Source: Streptomyces griseorubiginosus
GTDB taxonomy: Bacteria; Actinomycetota; Actinomycetes; Streptomycetales; Streptomycetaceae
DNA length: 64,000 nucleotides
Direction: 5' to 3'
Assembly (NCBI RefSeq): GCF_001514195.1
Contig: NZ_KQ948735.1
Coordinates: 485,413 to 549,412 of the forward strand
Positions 41,446 to 50,353 of the stretch are shown here, piece after piece. The position numbers and the translations under genes were made by a program. Numbering within the stretch: position 1 is the stretch's first letter; every line of letters begins with the position of its first letter. The notes below the pieces were generated by a model. It was not told where the DNA came from, did no database searches, and saw only the letters and a list, made by a program, of their open reading frames with translations.

Positions 41446-42244
41446 CGTCCCCGACGGCACTGACACCGGGCCTGCGCCCGTCCGGCAGGAACAGCACCGA
41501 GTTGACGTACCGCGGACGGTGCACGAAGGGCAGCACCCGGCGCAGCAGGCCCTGCGAGACGACGTACGAGGCCCGCGCCTGGTGCGCCTCCAGGGGGAAG
41601 CCGGAGAGCGGGACCCACGTGGTGCGGGGCAGCACCCAGCCGTCGTAGCCGAGCAGCGAGAGGTACGTCACCACCGGGGCGATCGGCTGGATCCGGGACT
41701 CCAGCTCCACGAAGAGCGCGGGCCGGTCGCGCGCGAGGATGCCGGTCGCCCCGCGCAGCACCGCCAGCTCGCTGCCGTCCACGTCGATCTTGATGAACCC
41801 GACGTCCGTCAGGGCGAGTTCGTCCAGCGTGACGCAGGGCACGTCCAGCGCCCGGCCGTGGATGTCCCGCCGGACCAGGGAGGACACCCCGCGGTCGCCC
41901 TCGTCGCCGGGCGGCAGCCACAGCCGGGCTATCCCCGGCCTGTCGGAAGCGGCGGCCTGCACGACCCGGACGTTCGCGGGGGCCGCCGAGGTCAGCAGAC
42001 GGGCCAGGTGCGGCACCGGCTCGACGGTCACCACCCGCCGCGCCCGCCCGGCCAGCCGCCGCGTCCACGGCCCGTACCAGCCGCCCACGTCCACGGCCGT
42101 CCCGCAGCCCGCCGGGCACAACTCGGCCAGCCGGGCGAGCTCCGGCTCGAAGCGCGGGTACACGGCCCGGGCGACCGCCGCGACGAGCGGGGTCGGCAGC
42201 AGCGGGGCCACTCTCGCCGCCCAGGTGCGCGCGGGCCCGGTCAC
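41411..42244 (-). CDS. FkbM family methyltransferase
   Basis: This encodes 277 residues from a GTG at 42244 that overlaps the preceding stop (GTGA). The FkbM pattern is clear: AVDVGGWYGPWTRRLAG, VVTVEPVPHLARLL, VSSLVRRDIHG, TLDELALTDVGFIKIDVDGSELAVLRGA and LFVELESR. These enzymes usually O-methylate sugars or other hydroxyls. The operon setting with an arabinofuranosyltransferase suggests a cell-envelope glycan as substrate. No signal or membrane segment, so it acts in the cytoplasm. Confidence 0.88.
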   Translation of the reverse strand: MTGPARTWAARVAPLLPTPLVAAVARAVYPRFEPELARLAELCPAGCGTAVDVGGWYGPWTRRLAGRARRVVTVEPVPHLARLLTSAAPANVRVVQAAASDRPGIARLWLPPGDEGDRGVSSLVRRDIHGRALDVPCVTLDELALTDVGFIKIDVDGSELAVLRGATGILARDRPALFVELESRIQPIAPVVTYLSLLGYDGWVLPRTTWVPLSGFPLEAHQARASYVVSQGLLRRVLPFVHRPRYVNSVLFLPDGRRPGVSAVGDDGDHALRKAPG

Positions 42245-42489
42245 GAGGCCGTCCCCGGGGTCCCGGGAGCCTCGGCGGAGCCGTCGGCGCAGCGCTTCAG
42301 CAGGTCCTCGTGCTCCTCGTCCGACACCTGCTCACCGGAGGCCGGCAGCAGCTGGGGGATGCCGTCGACGATCGGGTAGCGGCGCCGCAGCCGCGGGTTG
42401 TAGAGGGCCTCGTCCGGCGGCACGAGATGCAGGGGGCCCTTGTCGAGCGGACAGGCCAGGATCTGGAGCAGCGGGTCGTCGGGGTTCAT
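42241..42489 (-). CDS. Trm112-like zinc-ribbon protein
   Basis: This encodes 82 residues, MNPDDPLLQILACPLDKGPL at the start and YPIVDGIPQLLP in the middle, the normal layout of the bacterial Trm112/UPF0434 family. Only the first CP of the usual two cysteine pairs is kept, so zinc may not be bound. The family's eukaryotic members activate methyltransferases; three methyltransferase genes surround this one in the same operon, which fits such a role by inference. It overlaps both neighbours by 4 bp. Confidence 0.85.
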   Translation of the reverse strand: MNPDDPLLQILACPLDKGPLHLVPPDEALYNPRLRRRYPIVDGIPQLLPASGEQVSDEEHEDLLKRCADGSAEAPGTPGTAS

Positions 42490-43403
42490 GGGGGAGTCAA
42501 CTCCTTGGCGCCGATAGGGGGTTGAGGAGCCGGATCGTGCTTGGGCATCGCCAGCAGCACGGCGACGGCGAGCACCGTGCCCGCGAGACGCAGCGCGAGC
42601 CGCAGCGGGTCGTGGGGCAGGGACTCGCCGAACGAGAGCGTGCCGAGCACCGCCGTGTACAGGCAGGTCACCGTCGTGCACACCGGCACGATCAGCGAGG
42701 CCCGGCAGCGTTGCAGCGCCGCCTGCGACATCACCAGGCCGAACGCCCCGGTGAACAACAGGAGATACGGATACGGGGAGCGCAGTACCTCAACCACCGC
42801 ACTGCCCAGGCCGCTTGAGGTCAGACAGCTCGACACGCCCTTGATCGCCAGCGAACTGACCCCGTACAGCAGGCCCACCGCCACGCCGTACTCCACACCG
42901 GTCGTCGGCATGCGGTGCCGGTGCCGGGTGCGCCGCTCGGCGGAGCCGTACAGCCACACCCCCGCCGCAAGCGACGGCACGCACACCAGCAGGATCAGCT
43001 GGTAGGGGGCGTCCCGGCTGACCCGGTCCGAGCCCTCCTTCAGGGACAGCACGACCATCAGCAGCGCGAGCAGGATGGCACCCAGCGCGTACCGTTCCCG
43101 GCCGGTCGTCTCCTCGCCCAGCAGCCGCGCGGACAGCAGCACCAGCAGCACCAGGCCGGAGACGAAGATGCCCTGCGCGGCCGCGATCGGCAACGTCCGG
43201 TACACCGCGAGCTGCGCCCCGAACCCGGCCGCCAGCGCCAGCGACCCGCCGATCCACAGCGGGCTGCGCAGCACCAGCCCGAGCAGCTTGGCGGGTTGAC
43301 GGATCGACACCTCCGGCAGAGAGGTCAACGCCCGCTTCTCCAGCACGAATCCGACGCTGTACAGGGTGTTCGCCAACAGGGCCGCCGCCACTCCCCACCA
43401 CAT
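42486..43403 (-). CDS. DMT/EamA-type membrane transporter
   Basis: This encodes 305 residues from the ATG at 43403, after AGGGGGG; the open frame extends upstream, but that part overlaps the preceding gene and is hydrophilic. Eight to ten transmembrane helices are visible with the drug/metabolite transporter pattern (MWWGVAAALLANTLYSVGFVLEKRAL, LPIAAAQGIFVSGLVLLVLLSA, VPVCTTVTCLYTAVLGTLSFGE). In this glycan operon it may flip a lipid-linked sugar across the membrane, as some DMT proteins do, but that is inferred only from context. Confidence 0.83.
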   Translation of the reverse strand: MWWGVAAALLANTLYSVGFVLEKRALTSLPEVSIRQPAKLLGLVLRSPLWIGGSLALAAGFGAQLAVYRTLPIAAAQGIFVSGLVLLVLLSARLLGEETTGRERYALGAILLALLMVVLSLKEGSDRVSRDAPYQLILLVCVPSLAAGVWLYGSAERRTRHRHRMPTTGVEYGVAVGLLYGVSSLAIKGVSSCLTSSGLGSAVVEVLRSPYPYLLLFTGAFGLVMSQAALQRCRASLIVPVCTTVTCLYTAVLGTLSFGESLPHDPLRLALRLAGTVLAVAVLLAMPKHDPAPQPPIGAKELTPP

Positions 43404-43411
43404 GATCCCCC

Positions 43412-44185
43412 CTAGGTCTTGCGCGCGTGCAGCAGCAGGATCGACGCGAGCGAGGGTCTGGCACACGCCAGCCGGTCCAGTGCCCGCAGCGGACGCGGCA
43501 CGCCGTGGAAGGGGGCCCCTTCCAGCCGTACGACCTCGAAGCCGGCCGCCGCGACGAACTCCCGGAGCGCACGGGCCGTGTACAGCCGCAGATGCCCCAC
43601 GACCTCTCGGCCCGGCCGCCCGTGGATCGCGCGCAGGCTCACCTCCGAGAACACCGGCTGGACCCCGGCGAGGAGCAGCCCGCGGTTGTACCAGGCGGCC
43701 AGGTTCGGTGTGGACAACATGAGATGACCTCCGGGGCGCAGGACGCGGCGGATCTCGTCCAGGGCCGAGTCCGGGTCGACGAGATGCTCGACGACCTCGC
43801 TGAACAGCACGGCGTCCACCGAGGCGTCCCTGAACGGCAGCCCGGTGCCGGTCAGTTCACCGCGGATCGCGTACGGCAGCCGGGTGCGGGCCCGCCGGAG
43901 GGCGTCCTGGGACCAGTCGACACCGATGATCCGGTGACCGGGCAGCAGCGGGGCGGCGGTGGCGGCCGCGGTGCCGTCGCCGCAGCCGATGTCCAGGACG
44001 GTGGCCGTGGTGGCTCCGGGTGCCGCGGAGGTGCCGGGTGTTGCGAGGGCTCTGGCCAGCATGCGGGCCTGGCGCAGGGAGCGGGGGGTGCCGGAGGCGA
44101 CCGGGACGGCGGGGTTCTCGTAGAAGTCCCTCAGGCCGGGGTGGCGTGGCGGTGCGGGGGCGCTCGGGGGCGCGGGGGTGTTCAC
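43412..44185 (-). CDS. class I SAM-dependent methyltransferase
   Basis: This encodes 257 residues from a GTG at 44185 overlapping the upstream stop as GTGA. Motif I is VLDIGCGDGTAAATAA, followed by IIGVDWSQDALRRA, GLPFRDASVDAVLFSEVVEHLVDP and LRPGGHLMLSTPN, a typical Methyltransf_11/UbiE-like pattern. The start is preceded by a Pro/Ala-rich stretch. It ends 8 bp before the transporter gene. Probably modifies a sugar or lipid intermediate of the same pathway. Confidence 0.87.
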   Translation of the reverse strand: MNTPAPPSAPAPPRHPGLRDFYENPAVPVASGTPRSLRQARMLARALATPGTSAAPGATTATVLDIGCGDGTAAATAAPLLPGHRIIGVDWSQDALRRARTRLPYAIRGELTGTGLPFRDASVDAVLFSEVVEHLVDPDSALDEIRRVLRPGGHLMLSTPNLAAWYNRGLLLAGVQPVFSEVSLRAIHGRPGREVVGHLRLYTARALREFVAAAGFEVVRLEGAPFHGVPRPLRALDRLACARPSLASILLLHARKT

Positions 44186-45447
44186 GGGGCTGCCTCCGTG
44201 GTGTGCAGGTAGTGCTCGAACAGGTCCCGCAGGTGGTGGCCGTCGCCGTGGCCGAGCAGGGTCCGCGACCAGCGCAGGGCGAGATGCAGCCGGCCCGCGG
44301 TGGAGGCGGTCGTGACGGTGAGGCCGCGGGGCATCCTGGCGGGCGCCGAGAACCACACGGCGTGCGCGCGACCGGCCTCCTCGCCGAAGTCCAGGGGGTA
44401 CGGGATGCGGCCGATGTTGCTGAGCAGGGTGGTGGAGGTCCAGGGCGCGGCTGCCCTGCGGAGACCTCTGGTGAGTGCCGCGCGCCAGGTCACCGGGGTG
44501 ACCGGAGCGGTGAGCAGGCCTGCGCCGTGGCCGAGTTGGGGGCGGGTGAGGGACTTGAGGGCGCGGGTCCGCTGGGCGGTGCGGCGCAGGAGGTCGGGCA
44601 TGTCCTCGGGCTTGCTGGTCAACTCCGTGGGTGAGAAGGGGACTTCGACCAGGCGGGTGCCGTTTCCGATCGGCATCGTCATGTCCCTGGGGCGGTCGTC
44701 CACGGGCATGGTGATGCGGAGGGGGCGGGGGGACTGTCCGTGCTCCCTGTTCCAGTGGGCGATCGTCAGGGCGGTGGTGACCATGAGCTGGTCGTTGACC
44801 GTGTAGGGGGAGCCCTTGGGGCGGTGGGGGAGGGGGAGTTCGGTGACGAGGAGGCCGTTGCCGGGGGACTTCTCCGGGGTGCCCGGTGCTACGCGGGCGG
44901 GGCGGGTCCAGTTGGAGGGGGTGTCCGTGGACTGTGGGGGGTCTGGGGGGCGGATGGGCGCGGGCGTCGGCGAGTTGTCCTTGCCGCCGTAGATCTCCGC
45001 GGCTGTGGCGAGGATGCGGAGGCAGGCCGGGCCGTCCAGGGCTGTGTGGTTGATGGTGAGGAAGAGGACGGTTGAGTGGTGCGCTTCCTCGACCACCTCC
45101 AGCCGGATCGGTGGGGACAGCGAAAGCGGCGGGGCTTGGCTCAGTGCCCTTGTCCTCGCGTCCCGCAATGCGTTCCGTCCCGGAGCCGGAAAGGACACCA
45201 CCTCCACGTCCGGGTTCTCGGTCAGTTCCCACTCGTAGCGGCGCCGGTACCAACCCCCCGCCGCCTCCCGCATCAGGATCCGGGGATGGCGGTGCAGTGC
45301 CTCCGTGAACGCCTTTCTCATGCGGGCCGGGTCCAGTGGGCCGGGCAGGTGCACCTCGATGTGGACCGTCTCCGGTTCCTCCTCCTGGAGGCAGTGGCGG
45401 GAGACCTCGTCCACCACCGGGAACGGGATCCGTGCGGGGGTCGTCAT
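44182..45447 (-). CDS. condensation-domain-like acyltransferase
   Basis: This encodes 421 residues in one chain. The active-site motif of the BAHD/condensation superfamily is NHTALDG (xHxxxDG, with Asn replacing the first His) in LFLTINHTALDGPACLRIL. A second part near the end (LLSNIGRIPYPLDFG...ARMPRGLTVTTAST) matches the C-terminal lobe (DFGWG-like region absent). No carrier protein or other NRPS domain is present, so it is a stand-alone acyl or PapA-like ester-forming enzyme. It overlaps the AftD-like gene and the methyltransferase by 4 bp each, implying an acylated glycan or lipid product. Confidence 0.78.
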   Translation of the reverse strand: MTTPARIPFPVVDEVSRHCLQEEEPETVHIEVHLPGPLDPARMRKAFTEALHRHPRILMREAAGGWYRRRYEWELTENPDVEVVSFPAPGRNALRDARTRALSQAPPLSLSPPIRLEVVEEAHHSTVLFLTINHTALDGPACLRILATAAEIYGGKDNSPTPAPIRPPDPPQSTDTPSNWTRPARVAPGTPEKSPGNGLLVTELPLPHRPKGSPYTVNDQLMVTTALTIAHWNREHGQSPRPLRITMPVDDRPRDMTMPIGNGTRLVEVPFSPTELTSKPEDMPDLLRRTAQRTRALKSLTRPQLGHGAGLLTAPVTPVTWRAALTRGLRRAAAPWTSTTLLSNIGRIPYPLDFGEEAGRAHAVWFSAPARMPRGLTVTTASTAGRLHLALRWSRTLLGHGDGHHLRDLFEHYLHTTEAAP

Positions 45448-48400
45448 GCCGGGTCGTCCCCTTCCTCTCGCACACTCACGAGAGCCGCGAACAGGCCGAT
45501 CAAAGCGAGCAGTTGGGCCACATGCCCGAAGGCCCCGTGCGACGCCCCCACCGGCTCACCGGCTCCGACCGCCGCGGCGATCCCCGCCCCCGCCAGGGCC
45601 ACGAAGGCGATCGGCACCAGCAGGCCGTGCCGCCTCGACGCGAGCAGCGCCAGTGCCGGGACCAGCAGGGCGAACCAGCCGGCGATCACCACACCCACCA
45701 GGGTGAGCGCGACCAGCCCGAGCCACACGCCCGGCGCCGCAGGCACCCGCTGCGGTTCGTCGGGGTTCGGGGAGCGCCTGCGCCACAGGACCAGGCCCAC
45801 CAGGACCGCCAGGGCGATCCCGCTGCCGATCAGCGCGCCGTCGTACGTCGTCGCGGGCTCGTACGACAGCTTCACCGTGCCGCCCGCGCCCGCGGGGATC
45901 CGCCAGCCCTGCTGCCAGCCGTCCAGGCGTACCGACGACAGGCTCTTGCCGTTCAGGGTGGCCTTCCAGCCGTCGTTGTAGTTCTCGTACGTCGTCAGAT
46001 AGGAGGACGCTCCCGAGCCGACGGTGGCCTCCCGTTTGTCGCCGAGCCAGTCCTGGATGCGCAACTCGCGGGTGAGAGCGGTGGGTTCGGCGACCGTGCC
46101 GCGGGTCAGGGTGAGGTCGGTGAGGGTGAGGGGTCCGGCGTCGCCCGCCTCGACTACGTGTTCACCGGAGGCGAGGGACAACTCGGGTGCCGAGCGGCCG
46201 CTCTGGCACAGCGTCACCGTGAGCAGGCGTCGGTCGGTCAGGTCGCGGATCCGGCCCGACACGCCCGTCTGGTACAGCTTGCCGTCGACCGCCACCACCG
46301 GGCCCTTCCCGCACGGCAGCGAGAACGTCCGGGAGGCCTTGGGCTGCGGGGTGCGGTACTGGTCGAGGGCCGGGAGGTACGCCTCCGTGAGGCCCACCGG
46401 GAGTTGGAGGTCCTCGTCGGCGACCGGGTTGTGCAGGGTCAGCGGGGCCGTTTTGGTGATCGTGATGTCGAGGCGGTCGGTGGTGATCGCCGGGAAGCGC
46501 ACCGCGCCGTTCTCGTCGACCCCGGCGACCGTCGCGCCGTCGGGTGAGCTGATGTCGACCTCGGTGGGCCGGGTGGAGAGGCCGCCCGCGGGTGCCAGCA
46601 CGATCTCGGAGACGGGCTGTCTGCCGTTCCAGCTGAGGTGGATGGTGGGGCGGTCGCCCGCGATCCAGGCCGTCGTGAGGTCGCCGTCGGTGAGGTTGCG
46701 GGCGGACAGCCCGGTGCCGAGCGTGGCCGTGGAGTCGGCGGTCGCCGTGATGCGGTCGCGCTGGTCCGGGGCGACCTCGTACAGCAGCTTGTCGAGGGCC
46801 TCCCCGCTCACCGGCACCGCGCTGGCCTTCACCGTGTACGTCCCCTGGGCCTCGGTGGTGAAGCGGCGATGCAGTCCCGCCTCGGTGCCGGTCGGGGAGA
46901 TCCCCGCCGGGTCGGGCACCCGGTGCAGGGAGACGGTCTCGGCGGACGCGTCGGAGGAGCCGGCGTCGGTCGGCAGCCGCAGCAGCCGGGTCACCTGCAC
47001 GTGCGGCAGGTCGATCTCCGAGAACCCGGCCCCGGCGAGCCCGGTGCGCCGCGCCACCGAGTCGGTGATCGTCAGCTTCATCCACCCCGTGGTCCCGGGC
47101 GGCGCCTCGATGCTCTGCGTGGAGCCGTCGGCGCGCAGGAAGCTGGTCTGTGACCCGTTCTCCGTCTGCACCCGCACCTCGGTCGCCGCCGACCGCACAC
47201 TCTCCTGCGGCAACGGCGTGACCTTGAAGGACGAGGGCATGTCGTACGCCGGGTAGGAGAAGTCGATGCGCAGCCACTGCCCGTCCGGCGAGCCCGCCAC
47301 GCCCTCCGCCCACGCGGTGTCGGGGTTGCCGTCGAAGGCGTTGACCGGGTCGAACTGCGGCAGGTGGAAGAGCCAGTTGCCGTACGAGGACGCCGTCACC
47401 GCACGGGCGCCGCGCAGTTCGGCGACCGTCTGGTGGTCGAGGCCCTTCGTCGGCAGGATCTGGTGCGGTTTCTCCCCGGCGTCCTGCGCGGCCCCGGAGG
47501 CGTTCCGCTCGTCGCCGGTGTACGTGTACGACGTGTTCGCGTTGACGAGCCCGAACCGGGTGTCGGCCCGCCGCAGCCCGTCACCGACGATCTGGAGCGC
47601 CGGGGTGCCGAGCCCGGGGTGGTTGTCGCCGGTCAACACCGTGGCCCGGCCGCGCAGTTCGGTCGCCAGGGGCAGCAGCGACTCGGGGCCGCCGGACACC
47701 TGGGCGGTGTCGGCGACCGGCAGCAGACGGGCCTGTCCGGGCCGGGGCACGCTCTCGCTCGCCGGCCGGTAGATCTCCACGGCCCGCTGCCTCGGGTAGA
47801 GCCCCTCGATCTGGAGCGGGGTGTCGTGCGCGATCCGGCCGCCCGTCATGAGCGGCCCGATGCCGGTCACCCGCTCGTAGCCGGACTGTTCGAGGGCCCG
47901 CTTGACCACCGAGGACGACACGGTGCCGATCTGGTCCGGGTCGAGATCGTTGCGGACGACGACGTAGTAGACCCCGGCCCGGCTCAAGTAGTCGGCGAGG
48001 CCCGGTATGTCGCCGCCGGTCATCAGTGCCTGCTCGACCGCGTCCATGGCCCGCCGGTTGCCGGGGGTGCCGAAGGGGACGTAGTCCCGTTGCGCCCAGC
48101 GGGACTCGGCGAGGACGTCGAGCGGCTGGTCGATGGGAGAGCCCCAGGTGTAGATGCCGTGCGCGGTCGCCGGGACGACGAGGGCGCGCGAGTCGGGGGA
48201 GTACTTCTCCAGCCAGTCGGCCGTGGCGTGCCAGTACTTCGGCAGCTCCTGGAAGGAACCCGGGTTGAGGATCGAGCCGTTGAGATACGGCCACATCAGC
48301 CCGGGCAGCACCAGGACGGCCGCCACGAGCGGGGCGTACCGGCGCCCCCTGACCTCTCTCGCCCCGCGGGGCTCGGTGGCCACCCCCACCAGATGGGCCA

Positions 48401-49574
48401 GGCCCAGCACCAGCGCGAGGGCGAGGCCCGGCTGGAACTTGTAGATGTTGCGGAAGGGGGCGAGCCAGCCGTTCAGCCAGTCCTGCACCAGCCCGTGGAA
48501 GGGTGCGCCGAACGCGCCGCCGTACCCCGCGAGCAGCACCAGGACCGCCGTCAGCGCGGTCAGCACCAGCCAGCGTCGCTCCGGCATGTCCCGCCTGGCC
48601 AGGCCCGCGAGGCCGAGCCCGGCCGCGAACGCCGAGCAGAGGATCACGATCACCGAGGAGGCCACGGTCCAGCCGGCCGGCAGCCACGCCTCCGTCAGAT
48701 GCAGATAGGCGACCCAGTTCCCGGCGCCGCGCAGGGCCTCCGTCGCCGACATCGTCTCGGTGGTGGTCCGCGCGTTCTCGACGTACGGCAGGAAGTTCTC
48801 GCCGTAGAAGCCGAGCAGCAGCAGCGGGATCACCCACCAGGCGGTCGCCAGGACCACGCCCGGCACCCACCAGGAGATCAGCTTGCGCTGCCGGGGGCCG
48901 GGCGGCCGGGACAGCAGGTACAGCCCGACGGGCAGCAGACCGGCGAGGGTCGAGGCCGCGTTCACCCCGCCCATGAACGGGACGACCAGCGCCGAGCGCA
49001 GGGCGGCGATGCGGGCGCTGTACCGCTCGTTCGTCAGCGGCAGCAGTACCCAGGGCAGGAAGGCGCCGGGCAGCGCGGCGGCGGAGGTGGAGCCCACGAC
49101 GATGGTGAACGTCGGCCACAGTGCGTAGGCGACCGCGGCGAGCAGCCTGCCGGCCCCGTTGCCGACGCGCAGCCGCTCGGCCAGCCGGAGCGCGCCCCAG
49201 AACGCGACCGACACCACCAGCGACAGCCACAGCCGCTCCACCAGCCACACCGGCAACTGGAGGGCGTGGCCCAGCCAGTAGAACGGCAGCATCGGCCACA
49301 GATAGCCGACGTACTGGTCCTGGATCCCGCCGAAGGACCCCTGGTCGTGCCACAACTGCCCGAGACCGGCGAGGAACCGTCCGGGGTCCGTGGTGACGCC
49401 GAGCTTGGTGTCGAAGGTCTGCCGTCCCGGGTGCACCGCCAGGAACAGCACGAGGACCACGGCCCAGAACCCGAGCAGCCAGCGCCGCGACCGGGGGCCC
49501 TCCGGCGGCCCCGACATGATCGCGGTGCTGGAGGCGGCTGCCGGAGGAGGGGCCTGGACCGTGGACGTCGTCAT
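45444..49574 (-). CDS. AftD-like alpha-arabinofuranosyltransferase (GT-C)
   Basis: This encodes 1376 residues from the ATG at 49574, which overlaps the upstream stop as ATGA. Residues ~25-440 hold about eleven transmembrane helices of the GT-C type, with the acidic first outer loop (RQTFDTKLGVTTDPGRFL). A large exported part follows with at least two discoidin/carbohydrate-binding-like regions (AFDGNPDTAWAEG...WLRIDFSYP; LTDGDLTTAWIAGDRPTIHLSW). Then come an AftD-type C-terminal beta region (YENYNDGWKATLNG...GWRIPAG) and four more membrane helices. The layout matches mycobacterial AftD, which branches arabinan with arabinofuranose from decaprenyl-phosphoarabinose. Streptomyces lack arabinogalactan, so the acceptor is unknown. 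Confidence 0.88.
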   Translation of the reverse strand: MTTSTVQAPPPAAASSTAIMSGPPEGPRSRRWLLGFWAVVLVLFLAVHPGRQTFDTKLGVTTDPGRFLAGLGQLWHDQGSFGGIQDQYVGYLWPMLPFYWLGHALQLPVWLVERLWLSLVVSVAFWGALRLAERLRVGNGAGRLLAAVAYALWPTFTIVVGSTSAAALPGAFLPWVLLPLTNERYSARIAALRSALVVPFMGGVNAASTLAGLLPVGLYLLSRPPGPRQRKLISWWVPGVVLATAWWVIPLLLLGFYGENFLPYVENARTTTETMSATEALRGAGNWVAYLHLTEAWLPAGWTVASSVIVILCSAFAAGLGLAGLARRDMPERRWLVLTALTAVLVLLAGYGGAFGAPFHGLVQDWLNGWLAPFRNIYKFQPGLALALVLGLAHLVGVATEPRGAREVRGRRYAPLVAAVLVLPGLMWPYLNGSILNPGSFQELPKYWHATADWLEKYSPDSRALVVPATAHGIYTWGSPIDQPLDVLAESRWAQRDYVPFGTPGNRRAMDAVEQALMTGGDIPGLADYLSRAGVYYVVVRNDLDPDQIGTVSSSVVKRALEQSGYERVTGIGPLMTGGRIAHDTPLQIEGLYPRQRAVEIYRPASESVPRPGQARLLPVADTAQVSGGPESLLPLATELRGRATVLTGDNHPGLGTPALQIVGDGLRRADTRFGLVNANTSYTYTGDERNASGAAQDAGEKPHQILPTKGLDHQTVAELRGARAVTASSYGNWLFHLPQFDPVNAFDGNPDTAWAEGVAGSPDGQWLRIDFSYPAYDMPSSFKVTPLPQESVRSAATEVRVQTENGSQTSFLRADGSTQSIEAPPGTTGWMKLTITDSVARRTGLAGAGFSEIDLPHVQVTRLLRLPTDAGSSDASAETVSLHRVPDPAGISPTGTEAGLHRRFTTEAQGTYTVKASAVPVSGEALDKLLYEVAPDQRDRITATADSTATLGTGLSARNLTDGDLTTAWIAGDRPTIHLSWNGRQPVSEIVLAPAGGLSTRPTEVDISSPDGATVAGVDENGAVRFPAITTDRLDITITKTAPLTLHNPVADEDLQLPVGLTEAYLPALDQYRTPQPKASRTFSLPCGKGPVVAVDGKLYQTGVSGRIRDLTDRRLLTVTLCQSGRSAPELSLASGEHVVEAGDAGPLTLTDLTLTRGTVAEPTALTRELRIQDWLGDKREATVGSGASSYLTTYENYNDGWKATLNGKSLSSVRLDGWQQGWRIPAGAGGTVKLSYEPATTYDGALIGSGIALAVLVGLVLWRRRSPNPDEPQRVPAAPGVWLGLVALTLVGVVIAGWFALLVPALALLASRRHGLLVPIAFVALAGAGIAAAVGAGEPVGASHGAFGHVAQLLALIGLFAALVSVREEGDDPA

Positions 49575-50353
49575 GGTGGACACCGCCGGAGGATGAGGAG
49601 GAGGTTCCAGGTGGCGACCTCGCGGATGCCGGGAGCCCGGACGACGGTCTCCGCGAGGAAGGGCCAGTAGCGGGAGCGCGCCGAGACGACCGTGACGTCG
49701 TCCCGCGCACGCACCTGCCGCAGGGTCGGGCCGATGTGCACGGCGAACAGGTTCTCGCCGAGGGTGTGCTTGGCGGCCTTCCCGGTACGGCGCCGATAGC
49801 GGGCCCGGGCCCGTTCGGCACCCAGGTAGTGCCAGGGCGCCCACTCGTGACCGCCCCACGGGGACAGCCAGTTGGTGAACGACACGTAGATCAGGCCGCC
49901 GGGCCGGGTGACCCGGACGAGCTCACTGAGAAAGGTCTGCGGATCGGCCACGTGCTCCAGCACGTTGGAGGAGAAGGTGACGTCGGCGGAGGCGTCCTGG
50001 AGGGGGAGCAGATAGCCGTCGGCGATCACGGTGGAGTCGGGCGGCTTCTCGCCGAGTTCGCCGGGATCGGGCTCGAAGAGAAACGCCCGGGCCCCCCGCC
50101 TGCGGAACTCCTCGGTGAAGTACCCGCTCCCCCCACCGACGTCGACGACGGTACGCCCGGCGACGGGACCGTCGTAGGCCTCGACCTGGTCGACGGCGTC
50201 ACGGGCGAGGAGTGAATAGCAGGCTTCGGGATCATCCTGCTCGTGCCGAAATGCCTGGAGGAGACTGAGGGATCGTCGAAAAGAGGGGTCCTTGAACTCG
50301 TAGGGGCGCGGGGAACTGCGCGACAAGCCACGACGTCGCCGCACCCGCCTCAC
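49571..50353 (-). CDS. class I SAM-dependent methyltransferase
   Basis: This encodes 260 residues from a GTG at 50353 that overlaps the GT4 stop (GTGA). SAM motifs: TVVDVGGGSGYFTEEF, AFLFEPDPGEL, LPLQDASADVTFSSNVLEHVADP and TRPGGLIYVSFTNWLSPWGGHEW. The N-terminus is basic (RRVRRRRGLSRSS). The HEWAPWHYLG region is common to methyltransferases of actinobacterial cell-wall glycan clusters. It also overlaps the AftD-like gene start by 4 bp. Confidence 0.87.
   Translation of the reverse strand: MRRVRRRRGLSRSSPRPYEFKDPSFRRSLSLLQAFRHEQDDPEACYSLLARDAVDQVEAYDGPVAGRTVVDVGGGSGYFTEEFRRRGARAFLFEPDPGELGEKPPDSTVIADGYLLPLQDASADVTFSSNVLEHVADPQTFLSELVRVTRPGGLIYVSFTNWLSPWGGHEWAPWHYLGAERARARYRRRTGKAAKHTLGENLFAVHIGPTLRQVRARDDVTVVSARSRYWPFLAETVVRAPGIREVATWNLLLILRRCPP

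Noticed and set aside
43412..45475. Single 687-codon frame covering the methyltransferase and the condensation-like gene region
   Set aside because: The upstream half is Pro/Arg/His-rich shadow of the acyltransferase gene; the methyltransferase starts at 44185 with a GTGA overlap.
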